Source of the DNA: Alphaproteobacteria bacterium
Lineage (GTDB): Bacteria > Pseudomonadota > Alphaproteobacteria > Micropepsales > Micropepsaceae
NCBI GenBank assembly: GCA_019241645.1
Contig: JAFAWQ010000040.1
Coordinates: 1-48,828 of the forward strand
DNA: 48,828 bases
Direction of reading: 5' to 3'
The notes below the pieces were generated by a model, which saw nothing but the letters and a program-made list of their open reading frames with translations, had not been told where the DNA came from and made no database searches. The translations under genes and the position numbers were made by a program. Below, in pieces: positions 8,452-16,608 of the stretch; position 1 is the first letter of the stretch, and each line of letters begins with the position of its first letter.

Positions 8452-8883
8452 CTATTTTGGGCAACTGGACTTGTCGACGTCGGTGCGCGCGCAATAAGCC
8501 GCCTGCACCGCGTGAAATTCATTCACCACTCTTTCTTCCATATCCACCGTGGCGTCGTAGGCGTGATTCGCGGCCTTGGCGCTGCTTTGCACGCCCTTGA
8601 TCTTGTCGGCGTCTTTGACGGGATCGAGCGTGGCAATGTCACGCTTATTCTGATTCACGATGTTGACCAGACAGGCCCGGTAGGTCTTGAGATCCGATTG
8701 CCAGGTTCGAATTTCGACGAAGGCATCATGCTTGGCGGTGGCAGCGTCCCGCGCCGACTTTTGCTTCATCTCGTCGGCACTGGCCAGAACCGGCGCGATC
8801 GGCGGACTGCCGCAGAACTCGGCCAGCGCCGGCGTTCCCGCTCCGCCCAGCATCAGGAAGGCCAGCAGCATTCTATAACCCAT
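8452..8883 (-). CDS. Small exported protein, function unknown
   Basis: A 143-residue protein with a signal peptide (MGYRMLLAFLMLGGAGTPALA) and a helical, charged mature part. Four cysteines remain in the mature protein (near residues 24, 70, 131 and 141), which could form disulfides in the periplasm. The start at 8883 has a strong GGGAGGA site. It lies between the methyltransferase gene on the same strand and the convergent lipoprotein gene, 36 bases from the latter. No family is recognised. Confidence 0.7.
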   Translation of the reverse strand: MGYRMLLAFLMLGGAGTPALAEFCGSPPIAPVLASADEMKQKSARDAATAKHDAFVEIRTWQSDLKTYRACLVNIVNQNKRDIATLDPVKDADKIKGVQSSAKAANHAYDATVDMEERVVNEFHAVQAAYCARTDVDKSSCPK

Positions 8884-8962
8884 CAGATCCTCCCTTGGGG
8901 CGGTCGCGGGAAGAGAGCATATCGCTTGCCAAGGAACAAAGGCCTCATCGTCGCGCCTTGCG

Positions 8963-10072
8963 TTACGCCGGTTTCATAAGGGCGGCAGCAATCCCCTCCA
9001 CCGGGACTCCAGCCTCGGTACGAGGCGAGCACTGGAGCAAGCCGGAAAGAACGAAGCCGTGCCGTTCCACCAAGCTCCTTAGATATTCTTCCGAATGCTG
9101 CCAGCGCCGCTTCGGCCCAAGCGAAAAGCTCATACCTTCGCATGCCTCGACCGTGAACAGAAAATAGCCGCAGCGCCGGAGCGCATGAAAGGCGATGGCA
9201 AACACCTCGTCGAGGTCCCCGAGATAGACCAGCGTGTCGGCCGCGACGACAAGATCGTAAGCATCACGCTCGACAGCCGGTGAGACGATGTCTCCGACCA
9301 TCAGCCGATCGTAGATGTCGCGGCCACGAGCCTTCTCCACCATTGCGGGCGCGAGATCGATGCCGTCGAGGCGGTGGGCCAGGTCGTGGAAGGCTGCGCC
9401 GGCCAGCCCGGTGCCGCAACCCAGATCGAGGATTGCGAGCCTGCCGTTCATCGATTCCAGCGAAAGCAGCGAGGCCAGGTGGCGCAAGATATTTGGTGCC
9501 GTGTAGTTCAGCTCGCCGAGCATGCGCGAATCGTAATCGGCCGAGAACTGGTCGAAGAGATGCCGGATGTAGCGAGCATTGGAGCGCGGCGCATTCTGCA
9601 TCTCCGCGGCTTCGAGGCGTTTGGCTGCCAGGCCGGATGGCTCTTCCGCGGCAGGGATTTGGCCGAAAGCATCGAACGCCTTCTCCGGTTCGCCGGCCTC
9701 GAGCCAGGCGCAGCCGAGGACGTACCGCGCCTCTGCAAGATCGGGATCAATCCGCAACGCGCGCTGGCACTCGGCGATCGCGGTTGGTAGCTGACCGGCG
9801 CCGAGCAGCGTCTTCGCAAGTTCAAGCGCCGCCGGCGCCGCACCGGAAAACAGAAGCGCGGTTTCGCGCGCGCTATCGAGTGCTTCGGCCGGCCGGCCAG
9901 CTGCAATAAGCGCGCGGGCATGAAGCAAGCATGCCAGCAAGCCGCTACGGCCCTCCTGAATTTGCTTTTCTATCAGCGAGGCCGCTTCGCCCGCGCGCCC
10001 TTCGATCAGCAGGGCTTCCGCCTGCTCGAGCAAATTTTCCGGTGCGAAGTATGCTTGACCTGAGGCGGGCAT
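8963..10072 (-). CDS. TPR-fused SAM-dependent methyltransferase
   Basis: A 369-residue cytosolic protein. Residues 10-150 form TPR-like repeats (LLEQAEALLIEGRAGEAASLI; RYVLGCAWLEAGEPEKAFDAF). Residues about 165-369 form a class I methyltransferase with the SAM-binding motif LAILDLGCGTGLAG (212-225), a GIDLAP motif II region and a VGDI segment. The substrate is unknown; family members with this DREV-like layout are annotated only as methyltransferases. The start at 10072 was preferred over 10123 because the extra 17 residues are Arg-rich and not conserved-looking, but SD support is weak for both. Confidence 0.8.
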   Translation of the reverse strand: MPASGQAYFAPENLLEQAEALLIEGRAGEAASLIEKQIQEGRSGLLACLLHARALIAAGRPAEALDSARETALLFSGAAPAALELAKTLLGAGQLPTAIAECQRALRIDPDLAEARYVLGCAWLEAGEPEKAFDAFGQIPAAEEPSGLAAKRLEAAEMQNAPRSNARYIRHLFDQFSADYDSRMLGELNYTAPNILRHLASLLSLESMNGRLAILDLGCGTGLAGAAFHDLAHRLDGIDLAPAMVEKARGRDIYDRLMVGDIVSPAVERDAYDLVVAADTLVYLGDLDEVFAIAFHALRRCGYFLFTVEACEGMSFSLGPKRRWQHSEEYLRSLVERHGFVLSGLLQCSPRTEAGVPVEGIAAALMKPA

Positions 10073-10194
10073 GTTGTTTCTTGGAGTTCCCTGCGCCGCT
10101 CGGACACGGCAGCTTCGGCGCACAAGGATAAGCTATCTGCATTCGGCCCGCTGCGTTGAAACGCGTTGATCGAGCCGATATGGTCCCGGCCCCT

Positions 10195-10269
10195 TGGGGC
10201 GTCGCCAAGTGGTAAGGCACCGGATTTTGATTCCGGCATACGGAGGTTCGAATCCTCCCGCCCCAGCCA
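10195..10269 (+). tRNA. tRNA-Gln(TTG)
   Basis: A complete cloverleaf: acceptor stem TGGGGCG/CGCCCCA, D arm GCCAAGTGGTAAGGC, anticodon stem CCGGA/TCCGG with loop TTTTGAT (anticodon TTG), T arm GGAGGTTCGAATCCTCC, discriminator G and encoded CCA. It reads UUG and decodes CAA/CAG glutamine codons. It lies 77 bases upstream of a tRNA-Pro gene on the same strand. Confidence 0.95.
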
Positions 10270-10346
10270 AATCAGCGGCATTTTGAAAGACATCGCGGCG
10301 TTGCGGCAGGAAAGGCCTGCCTCTATAAGACCGCCTCTTTCCGTGC

Positions 10347-10423
10347 CGGAGAGTAGCTCAGCCTGGTAGAGCACTAGCTTCGGGAGCTAGGGGCCGGAGG
10401 TTCGAATCCTCTCTCTCCGACCA
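10347..10423 (+). tRNA. tRNA-Pro(CGG)
   Basis: A complete 77-base cloverleaf: acceptor CGGAGAG/CTCTCCG, D arm GCTCAGCCTGGTAGAGC, anticodon stem CTAGC/GCTAG with loop TTCGGGA (anticodon CGG), variable GGGCC, T arm GGAGGTTCGAATCCTCT, discriminator A and encoded CCA. It decodes CCG proline codons and probably shares a transcript with the tRNA-Gln upstream. Confidence 0.95.
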
Positions 10424-10502
10424 TCTTTTCGTGTGACGGTCATCTTTAGATCCGGTCGCATTGCTGAGCACGGGATGAGTGGCCCGAGTAGGGGGATTTT
10501 GC

Positions 10503-13052
10503 GTGCAAACCAGACCGCTGCTTTTCCTTGTCGCGCTGCCCGCCTTGGTTGTCCTCCTTGCCTTGATGTTCCTTATCTATCTGTTCGGGCGGGGCGAGCG
10601 GATTGAGCAGGCCTGGGTTCTGCACACTTACCAGGTGATGGAACAGGTGCGGAAGGTTTTCTCCGATGTGCAGGACGCTGAGACCGGCGCGCGCGGATAC
10701 TTGCTGACGCGCCAGAATGCGTTTCTTCAGCCCTATACCAAGGCGCTGGCCGATCTCGACAAGGACATGCAGGGGTTCGAGTCCCTCACGCGTGACAACC
10801 CGCGCCAACAGAAGCGCGTGATGGTGGTCAAGGGGCTGGTTGCGCAGCGCCTCGCAGCTCTGGCGCAGACGCGCGCGGCAGGCCTCACCACCGCAATACC
10901 GCCGTCGCCGGCTCTCCTGCAGTCCATGCTGGAAGGCCAGGCGAGGATGGTCGCGTTGCGCGGCGAAGTCGCGGCGGCGCTGGCGGAAGAGCGGCAGCTC
11001 CTGAAGGAGCGCATTGCGGCACGGCATGCCGCGGAGCGGCTGGAGCTGGCCGCGGCGCTTGCGGCGGCCGCTGTCGTCTTGATCATTCTGATTGCAGCCG
11101 CGCTCATGCTCATCCGCAGCAACATGCGATTGAGCGCCAGCGAAGCCGATCGCAACCGCCACGCGTATCTTCTCCAGGCCACGCTGGACAATATTCGCGA
11201 CGGCATCGCCGTGTTCGACGGCGAAGGGAAGCTGGTCGCTTTCAACAGCAACTTTTTCGGCTGCATGGGTTTTCCGACGGAGCTTGCGGTCCAGGGCACG
11301 CATATCTCGAAATTCGATGCTCTCGCGGATCAGCGAAAACACGTTCGTTTCGTGGAACTGCCGTTCGTCACGGGCGGCTACGGTGCGGGATATCGCGACA
11401 TCACCTTCGACAACCGACACATCGAGCTGTACCGCAATCATGTGCCGAGCGGCGGTTTTCTGGTCGCCTGTCTTGACGTGACCCAGCGGGTGCAATCGGA
11501 GATGGCGCTGCGGCAGGCGCAGAAGATGGAAACGGTTGGCCAGCTCACCGGCGGTGTGGCGCATGACTTCAACAACCTGCTGCAGATTATCGGCGCCAAT
11601 CTCGATCTGCTCTTGCCGGAACTGGAAGGAAATGCCCGCGCCGCGGCGCGCCTGCGCAGCGCGGTCTCCGCCGTCGATCGCGGGTCGCGGCTGACGGGCC
11701 AGCTGCTGGCCTTCGCGCGACGCCAGCCGCTGGCACCGCGCGCTCTCAATCTGGCGCGGCTGCTGCACGACATGAACGATCTTCTGGGCCGTACCCTGGG
11801 TGAACGGATCGAGCTCGAATCGATCGTGGCCGGCGGTCTGTGGAATACACTGGTGGATCAGAGCCAGCTGGAAAATGCGATCCTGAATCTGGCGATCAAT
11901 GCGCGCGATGCCATGCCGGACGGGGGCAAGCTGACGATCGAGCTCGCCAACGCCTATCTGGACGATCACTACGCCGCCGAGCACGCCGAAGTTGCCGCAG
12001 GGCAGTACGTCATGGCGGCCGTGACGGACACCGGAACCGGAATGCCCCCGGAAGTGGTCGCTCGTGCCGTGGAGCCATTCTACACCACCAAGCCGGAAGG
12101 GCGGGGCACAGGCCTTGGTCTCAGCCAGGTCTATGGCTTCGTGAAGCAGTCCGGCGGACACGTGAAAATCTATTCGGAGCTGGGCGAGGGCACGACCGTC
12201 AAGCTTTATCTGCCGCGCTCGACGGCAGCAGCGCAATGGACCGCGCCCAGCCTGGTGAAGCCCGAACACGGCGGCGGCGAAACGGTATTGGTTGTGGAAG
12301 ACGACGAGGCGGTGCGCAGCGCCGTCACCGACATGCTGGCAGAATTGGGATACGCAGTATTGCAGGCCGAGAATGCGGAGCAGGCGATCGCGGTGCTGCA
12401 GGAAGGAGCCAAAGCCAGCATTCTGTTCACCGACGTCGTGATGCCAGGCCGGATTAGCACCCGCGAGCTGGCGCGCGCGGCCAAGGAGATGCTGCCCGAC
12501 ATCCGCGTGCTTTTTACGTCGGGCTACACCCAGAATGCGATCGTGCATCATGGCCGGCTGGACGAGGGAGTGGAACTGCTCAGCAAGCCCTACCGGAAGG
12601 ACGAGCTCGCGCGGAAGCTTCGCGGCCTTTTGCAGCAGGGATCCTTGACCGTCGGCACGGGTGCTAGTGGCACTGCGCAGGCGCAAGCCGACAAGCACGG
12701 TGGAGCGCCTGGAACCAAAGTCCTGATTGTCGAGGATTCCGCTCTGATCCGGATGACCGTTGTCGACATGATCGAAGAGATCGGGCTGCCGTATGCCGAG
12801 GCTGGAGACGGAGCGACGGCACTGGAAATCCTTGCCCGCGATCAGGATATCGGCGTTCTGCTCACCGATCTGGGGCTCCCCGGAATGACAGGCACGCAGC
12901 TGGTGCAGCAAGCGCTGAAGCTGAATCCGGGGCTCAGGGTTGTCGTCGCCAGCGGCTATTCGGAACCACCATCCAGCAGCGTTGAACTGCGCGGCGCGGC
13001 ATTCCTGCGAAAGCCTTTCACGCTCCTGCAGCTGCGCGCCGCACTGGCTTAG
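10503..13052 (+). CDS. CHASE3-PAS hybrid histidine kinase with two receiver domains
   Basis: An 849-residue membrane sensor kinase. In order: TM1 (about 5-28), a CHASE3-like periplasmic helical domain (about 33-175, with the ETGARGYLLT signature), TM2 (about 183-205), a PAS-7-like domain (about 222-330), and HisKA with the phospho-acceptor His354 in GGVAHDFNNLL. Next come HATPase (N box NLAINARDAM, G boxes DTGTGMPP and GRGTGLGLS), receiver 1 (phospho-acceptor Asp644 in TDVVMPG) and receiver 2 (Asp789 in TDLGLPGM). It would phosphorylate its own receivers; no separate output regulator is adjacent. The GTG at 10503 is chosen because AGGGGGA lies six bases upstream; the GTG at 10479 has no such site. 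Confidence 0.92.
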   Translation: MQTRPLLFLVALPALVVLLALMFLIYLFGRGERIEQAWVLHTYQVMEQVRKVFSDVQDAETGARGYLLTRQNAFLQPYTKALADLDKDMQGFESLTRDNPRQQKRVMVVKGLVAQRLAALAQTRAAGLTTAIPPSPALLQSMLEGQARMVALRGEVAAALAEERQLLKERIAARHAAERLELAAALAAAAVVLIILIAAALMLIRSNMRLSASEADRNRHAYLLQATLDNIRDGIAVFDGEGKLVAFNSNFFGCMGFPTELAVQGTHISKFDALADQRKHVRFVELPFVTGGYGAGYRDITFDNRHIELYRNHVPSGGFLVACLDVTQRVQSEMALRQAQKMETVGQLTGGVAHDFNNLLQIIGANLDLLLPELEGNARAAARLRSAVSAVDRGSRLTGQLLAFARRQPLAPRALNLARLLHDMNDLLGRTLGERIELESIVAGGLWNTLVDQSQLENAILNLAINARDAMPDGGKLTIELANAYLDDHYAAEHAEVAAGQYVMAAVTDTGTGMPPEVVARAVEPFYTTKPEGRGTGLGLSQVYGFVKQSGGHVKIYSELGEGTTVKLYLPRSTAAAQWTAPSLVKPEHGGGETVLVVEDDEAVRSAVTDMLAELGYAVLQAENAEQAIAVLQEGAKASILFTDVVMPGRISTRELARAAKEMLPDIRVLFTSGYTQNAIVHHGRLDEGVELLSKPYRKDELARKLRGLLQQGSLTVGTGASGTAQAQADKHGGAPGTKVLIVEDSALIRMTVVDMIEEIGLPYAEAGDGATALEILARDQDIGVLLTDLGLPGMTGTQLVQQALKLNPGLRVVVASGYSEPPSSSVELRGAAFLRKPFTLLQLRAALA

Positions 13053-13092
13053 GGGGTCTTGGTTCGAACCGCTGAAACGAGCGGTACGTTCG

Positions 13093-13608
13093 TCAGTACG
13101 GCACCTTTCCCATGTAGTTGCCCTGGGGATTGTACCAGCAGACGAGAAAATCCGATTTTCCTGCGCTGTGCCCGACACCGCAACCGACCTCGGTGGTCTG
13201 CCGCCACACGATCTGCGTGTAGTGCGATACGGAAAGCCACTTTCCGTCGCGGGATACATCCGGGAAGGTGCCGAACTTGAAGAGCTGTTTTTCCGCGCCC
13301 CATTGTCCGATCAAGGTGCCGAGCGAGGAGGTTGATCCCTTCCAGTACGCCAGGTTTTCGCCGACCCCCGACGTTCCGCTGTGCTTCATCTGATCCACGG
13401 CGGCGATGGTGTCTGCCCAGCGCTGGGCGCCTTGAGCCAATTTGTCCGACCAGATAAGCGGAGGAACGCCGACTTCGGCGCGGTATTTGTTGTGCTCCGC
13501 CAGAATAACCTCTTTATTCACGACCACCGGAGCCGCCGAGGCGGAACCTAGCACGGCCAAAGAAATCGCGCCGGCCGCAAGGGCCTGCACCATTGTCGAC
13601 TCTGTCAT
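13093..13608 (-). CDS. Secreted CAP/PR-1-type protein
   Basis: A 171-residue exported CAP-domain protein, closer to the plant/fungal PR-1 pattern than the CAP lipoprotein near the start of the window. It has a signal peptide (MTESTMVQALAAG...SASA), then LAEHNKYRAEVGVPPL, the CAP motif HYTQIVWRQTTEVGCGVG and the terminal WYNPQGNYMG. The conserved His and Glu residues of the CAP cavity appear present (MKHSGTSGVGENLA and SHYTQIVW). The start at 13608 has GGGAGA nine bases upstream. It converges on the hybrid kinase gene, 40 bases apart. The biochemical role of bacterial CAP proteins is unsettled. Confidence 0.88.
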   Translation of the reverse strand: MTESTMVQALAAGAISLAVLGSASAAPVVVNKEVILAEHNKYRAEVGVPPLIWSDKLAQGAQRWADTIAAVDQMKHSGTSGVGENLAYWKGSTSSLGTLIGQWGAEKQLFKFGTFPDVSRDGKWLSVSHYTQIVWRQTTEVGCGVGHSAGKSDFLVCWYNPQGNYMGKVPY

Positions 13609-13770
13609 TGGAAATTGTCTCCCGCCCTGCAAGGAGTCCGATAATACGTCAGCTTTTGCCTTCGCGCCAGCGCATTGCAGGGATCATCCACCCATGAGAC
13701 GCTGCCGCGACTGCCAAATGATAAGCCGCTGGACACGCCGATACCGGCCAGCGTCCGGGTTCGAGACACA

Positions 13771-14397
13771 ATGACCGCGGATCGGGGCAAAAAGGCCCTG
13801 TCCGTCGATCTGCCAGTGCCACGCGCCCATTCCGCCTTGCGCATCATTCTGATCCGGCACGGCCAGCCAGCAATCGCGGTCTCGCCACGCGAATCGCATC
13901 GGGGGTTTCGTCACTACATCGATGCCTATGAAGCGGCCGGCCTCGATCCGGGGGAAGCCGCGCCGGAGGATATACAGGAGCTGGTGGGCGAACTCGCGAC
14001 CGTCTTCAGCAGCCAGAAAAAGCGCGCGCACGAAAGTGCGCGAGCCCTGGCGCCCAATGCAGAACTAGTTGTCGATCCGCTGTTTGCCGAAGCGCCTCTC
14101 GCCGGACCACCCATACCGCTGTTGCGCATGCGCGTGACCAAATGGGCGGTCATCGCGCGCGTGCTGTGGTATGCGGGTTATCACCCAGGCATCGAAAATT
14201 ACAGAAAAGCCAAGCATCGGGCAGCGGCGGCCGCGGACATCCTGCTGCGCCGCGCGCAGGCGGATGGGACGGCGGCGCTCGTTGCCCACGGCTACTTCAA
14301 TTTCCTGATCGGGCGAGAGCTGCGCCGTAGAGGCTTTCGGAAGTTGGGGACGCACCGCGCCCGTTTCTGGAACGCGGTGCGTTATGAACGCGACTGA
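13771..14397 (+). CDS. Histidine phosphatase (phosphoglycerate-mutase-like)
   Basis: A 208-residue cytosolic protein of the histidine phosphatase superfamily. The catalytic RHG triplet is at residues 29-31 (IILIRHGQP), and the second catalytic His is in ALVAHGYFNFLIG, about residue 171. The substrate is not identifiable from sequence. The start at 13771 is an internal ATG that trims a 32-residue Thr/Pro-rich leader overlapping the upstream promoter region; SD support is only GAGA. It is divergent from the CAP gene and converges with the small exported protein that ends at 14405. Confidence 0.8.
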   Translation: MTADRGKKALSVDLPVPRAHSALRIILIRHGQPAIAVSPRESHRGFRHYIDAYEAAGLDPGEAAPEDIQELVGELATVFSSQKKRAHESARALAPNAELVVDPLFAEAPLAGPPIPLLRMRVTKWAVIARVLWYAGYHPGIENYRKAKHRAAAAADILLRRAQADGTAALVAHGYFNFLIGRELRRRGFRKLGTHRARFWNAVRYERD

Positions 14398-14404
14398 TAC
14401 CCGG

Positions 14405-14827
14405 TTAGTGCAGGCTTCGAGACGCGGGCGCTCCGCCCTCGGTCCCGTACCGCTCTGCCTTTTGGGCGCGGCGAGCCTCGTGCCTCTGCCGCTTCCTTTC
14501 CAGCAGCTTCTCGCGGACCTTTGCGGGCAGGGCGTTCCACTTCACCTGCAGCTCGGCGATTTTCGCGTGCTTCTGGGAATCTGACATGGCCGCCCATTTG
14601 GCTTTCAGCCAGCCGTGACGCTGCTCTTTGGGCAGGCTTTTCTTGTACGCTCTCTCTTCCTGGCGCCACATTAGCTTCAGTTCGTGCGGAAGGCGCAGAC
14701 CTCTTTGATGGTAGCGATAATGTTCGCTGGCCGTTGCCGGGGCAGGTTGGCGGTGTTCAGCCGAAATTGCCGAGGTCGTCAGCAAGGCGAAGGCGAGCGC
14801 GGGAAGACACAACTTTTGAAATGACAT
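14405..14827 (-). CDS. Exported basic helical protein (DUF3106-like)
   Basis: A 140-residue protein with a signal peptide (MSFQKLCLPALAFALLTTSAISA) and a highly charged helical mature part. The segment WAAMSDSQKHAKIAELQVKW followed by LPAKVREKLLERK resembles the repeated W-x-x-L/M-(S/T)-x-x-(Q/E) pattern of DUF3106 periplasmic proteins, though that match is from memory. AGGAGAT precedes the ATG. It converges with the histidine phosphatase gene, seven bases apart, without a visible hairpin between them. Function unknown. Confidence 0.68.
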   Translation of the reverse strand: MSFQKLCLPALAFALLTTSAISAEHRQPAPATASEHYRYHQRGLRLPHELKLMWRQEERAYKKSLPKEQRHGWLKAKWAAMSDSQKHAKIAELQVKWNALPAKVREKLLERKRQRHEARRAQKAERYGTEGGAPASRSLH

Positions 14828-14912
14828 GATTATCTCCTGATCGGCGCAAAACGCCGCGGTGCCGCTCCTCTGCTTATGAGGGATGCCAATGCGGCATTTT
14901 CAAGTCATGCCA

Positions 14913-15839
14913 TCAATCGGCGTGGTCGCGCACGTTTGCCCACATCAGGAATCCGACGGCGTAAGCGATGGCTAGGACCAGGCTGATGCCCGCGATGTCC
15001 AGCAGGCGTTCGGGCCGCGTGGTGTTGGTGGGAAGATTGGGGGTCGCCACCGGCATGATGAAAATCTGTTGGGCATTGGCCGCCCCGGCCGCTGACGCGA
15101 GCGCCGTCTGGGCAGCGGACAGCCGGATTTCAGCGACCTGCTGCTCATACGGTATTTTCGCCGTCTGAACGGCCCGCACGGAGTTTCCCAGTTCATCGCG
15201 GGCGAATTTCATGGTCTGCGACTGCATCAGGGCAGACTGGGCATTCACGAATCTCTGCGTCTGGGCAATGATCTCCTGCGCGATGGCCTGGGAGCGCTTG
15301 GCGTCGTAATCCAGCACGTCAATCGTGATGAGGCTGTCCGTCGTATCGGGCTGGATCTCCACCATGTTCTGATAAAATCGCAGGAAGGCGTCGTCGCTGG
15401 ACGGCCACCACAGTCGCCAGAAGGGATTTCGCTCTGAAGAAGAGTAGGTCTTCCGGAGATGGAACTTCTTGTCCAGCACCTTCAGCATGTCCGGCGAAAT
15501 GATGTATTGATAAAGCTGTTCGACCTGGCTGGCGCCCACGGCCGAGCCCAAAACGCCGCCCAGAATCGAACTTGCTCCGCTGGACATTGAGGACTTGTTT
15601 TGGACGCTGACGATCGTTGTCGAATCATAGAGCGATTCGGCAAACACGAAATAGTAGATCGTAGAAAGGCCAACAGTAGCGGCCATGAAGGTCCAGAAGG
15701 AGAGGCGACTTGCAATCCGCCGGCACGTTTCCAGAAACTGACGCCAGACATGTCCGAACACGTCGCCCGTGTGACCGGCTGCCGGCTTCCGGCCAACCGG
15801 CAAGGCTCCCGGAGACGTTCTCGCATATGAGTCTGGCAC
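14913..15839 (-). CDS. Capsule-export inner-membrane protein (KpsE/CtrB/BexC-like)
   Basis: A 308-residue polysaccharide co-polymerase type protein. It has TM1 at about 48-67, a periplasmic domain with the family opening YDSTTIVSVQN, a helical coiled-coil-prone segment (about 190-245) and a C-terminal TM (about 280-300). It would bridge the inner-membrane ABC exporter to an outer-membrane channel. It is shorter than E. coli KpsE. The GTG at 15839 is supported by GGAG seven bases upstream. It is the last gene of a permease-ATPase-KpsE operon, 55 bases after the ATPase homologue. The matching outer-membrane export protein is not in the window. Confidence 0.85.
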   Translation of the reverse strand: MPDSYARTSPGALPVGRKPAAGHTGDVFGHVWRQFLETCRRIASRLSFWTFMAATVGLSTIYYFVFAESLYDSTTIVSVQNKSSMSSGASSILGGVLGSAVGASQVEQLYQYIISPDMLKVLDKKFHLRKTYSSSERNPFWRLWWPSSDDAFLRFYQNMVEIQPDTTDSLITIDVLDYDAKRSQAIAQEIIAQTQRFVNAQSALMQSQTMKFARDELGNSVRAVQTAKIPYEQQVAEIRLSAAQTALASAAGAANAQQIFIMPVATPNLPTNTTRPERLLDIAGISLVLAIAYAVGFLMWANVRDHAD

Positions 15840-15894
15840 AGTTAGCTCCTACCCCCCCGATTTGCGGATTACGTCGAGTCGGGCGATCCGGCTC

Positions 15895-16608
15895 TCAGAA
15901 AAAGTCTTCAAAGACCCGCTCCTCCTCCTCGGCCAGCATATCGTCGGAAGATTCGTCGACGCGCTTCGAGATTCGCTCGAGATGTTCGACTGCTGCATCC
16001 ATGTCATCATACGTGACTGAACCGGCAGGGTCCAGAACCAAGGCCCGGTCGCACAGGGACTTGGCCGACTTTGGGTTGCTTGTCGCAACGATAAGTCCGC
16101 TTCGCCGCCCGAGTTCGGCGATCATCTCGGCATAGGTCTCCCGCTCTTCCTTCTCGCCGATGCTGGTATTGGTCAGCAGGTAGAAGTCGAAGGGGAGGCA
16201 GGCCCCCAGCGCGAAGGCAAAGCGCGAAACCGCCTTCTTCGGGCAGTGGCTAATGCGCTCTTCCGCCAGGTCGGTTATCCTTGCCATGTCAACAACGCGA
16301 TCGATGTAGGAGGTCTGGTCCACGCCATACAGACGGGCGACAAAACGGGCATTCGCCACGAACGTCTGATGTTTGTGCAGGAAAGCGGAACTCGGGATCG
16401 GCCAGGACAGGCTGGAAGTCTGGATGACTCGCCCGGCATCCGGCGCATTGCTCTTGCAAACTACAGCCACCGCGAGATTGAGCGTGCCGTTCGAAGGGGC
16501 GAGGAGCGCAAACCGCTCGCGATCTTCGATGCGAACATTGATTCCGGTCAGCGAAACGGGATTGATCGTTTTTCGCGTGCGAACCGCCACATTTTTCAGT
16601 TCGATCAT
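15895..16608 (-). CDS. Degenerate KpsT-like ABC ATPase (pseudo-ATPase)
   Basis: A 237-residue homologue of the capsule-export ATPase KpsT/CtrD. The framework aligns well with what I recall of KpsT: MIELKNV start, APDAGRVIQT, SSLSWP, NARFVARLYG, SRFAFALG, FDFYLL and SLCDRALVLD. All nucleotide motifs are altered. The Walker A slot reads APSNGTLNL (37-45, Lys replaced by Leu43), the Q-loop position is His78, and the signature slot is CPKKA (122-126). Walker B ends in Thr146-Asn147 instead of Asp-Glu, and the H-loop is Ser177. The frame is intact and the gene overlaps the permease gene by ATGA, so expression is likely. It may be a structural partner. The acidic tail SSDDMLAEEEERVFEDFF (220-237) looks unusual for the family. 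Confidence 0.85.
   Translation of the reverse strand: MIELKNVAVRTRKTINPVSLTGINVRIEDRERFALLAPSNGTLNLAVAVVCKSNAPDAGRVIQTSSLSWPIPSSAFLHKHQTFVANARFVARLYGVDQTSYIDRVVDMARITDLAEERISHCPKKAVSRFAFALGACLPFDFYLLTNTSIGEKEERETYAEMIAELGRRSGLIVATSNPKSAKSLCDRALVLDPAGSVTYDDMDAAVEHLERISKRVDESSDDMLAEEEERVFEDFF

Noticed and set aside
13068..13085. Possible hairpin between the hybrid kinase and CAP gene (ACCGCT ... AGCGGT)
   Set aside because: Only six base pairs and no T-run, so not called a terminator.
10446..13259. Minus-strand open frame of 937 codons opposite the hybrid kinase
   Set aside because: The plus strand carries every kinase and receiver motif; the antisense translation is low in protein-like features.
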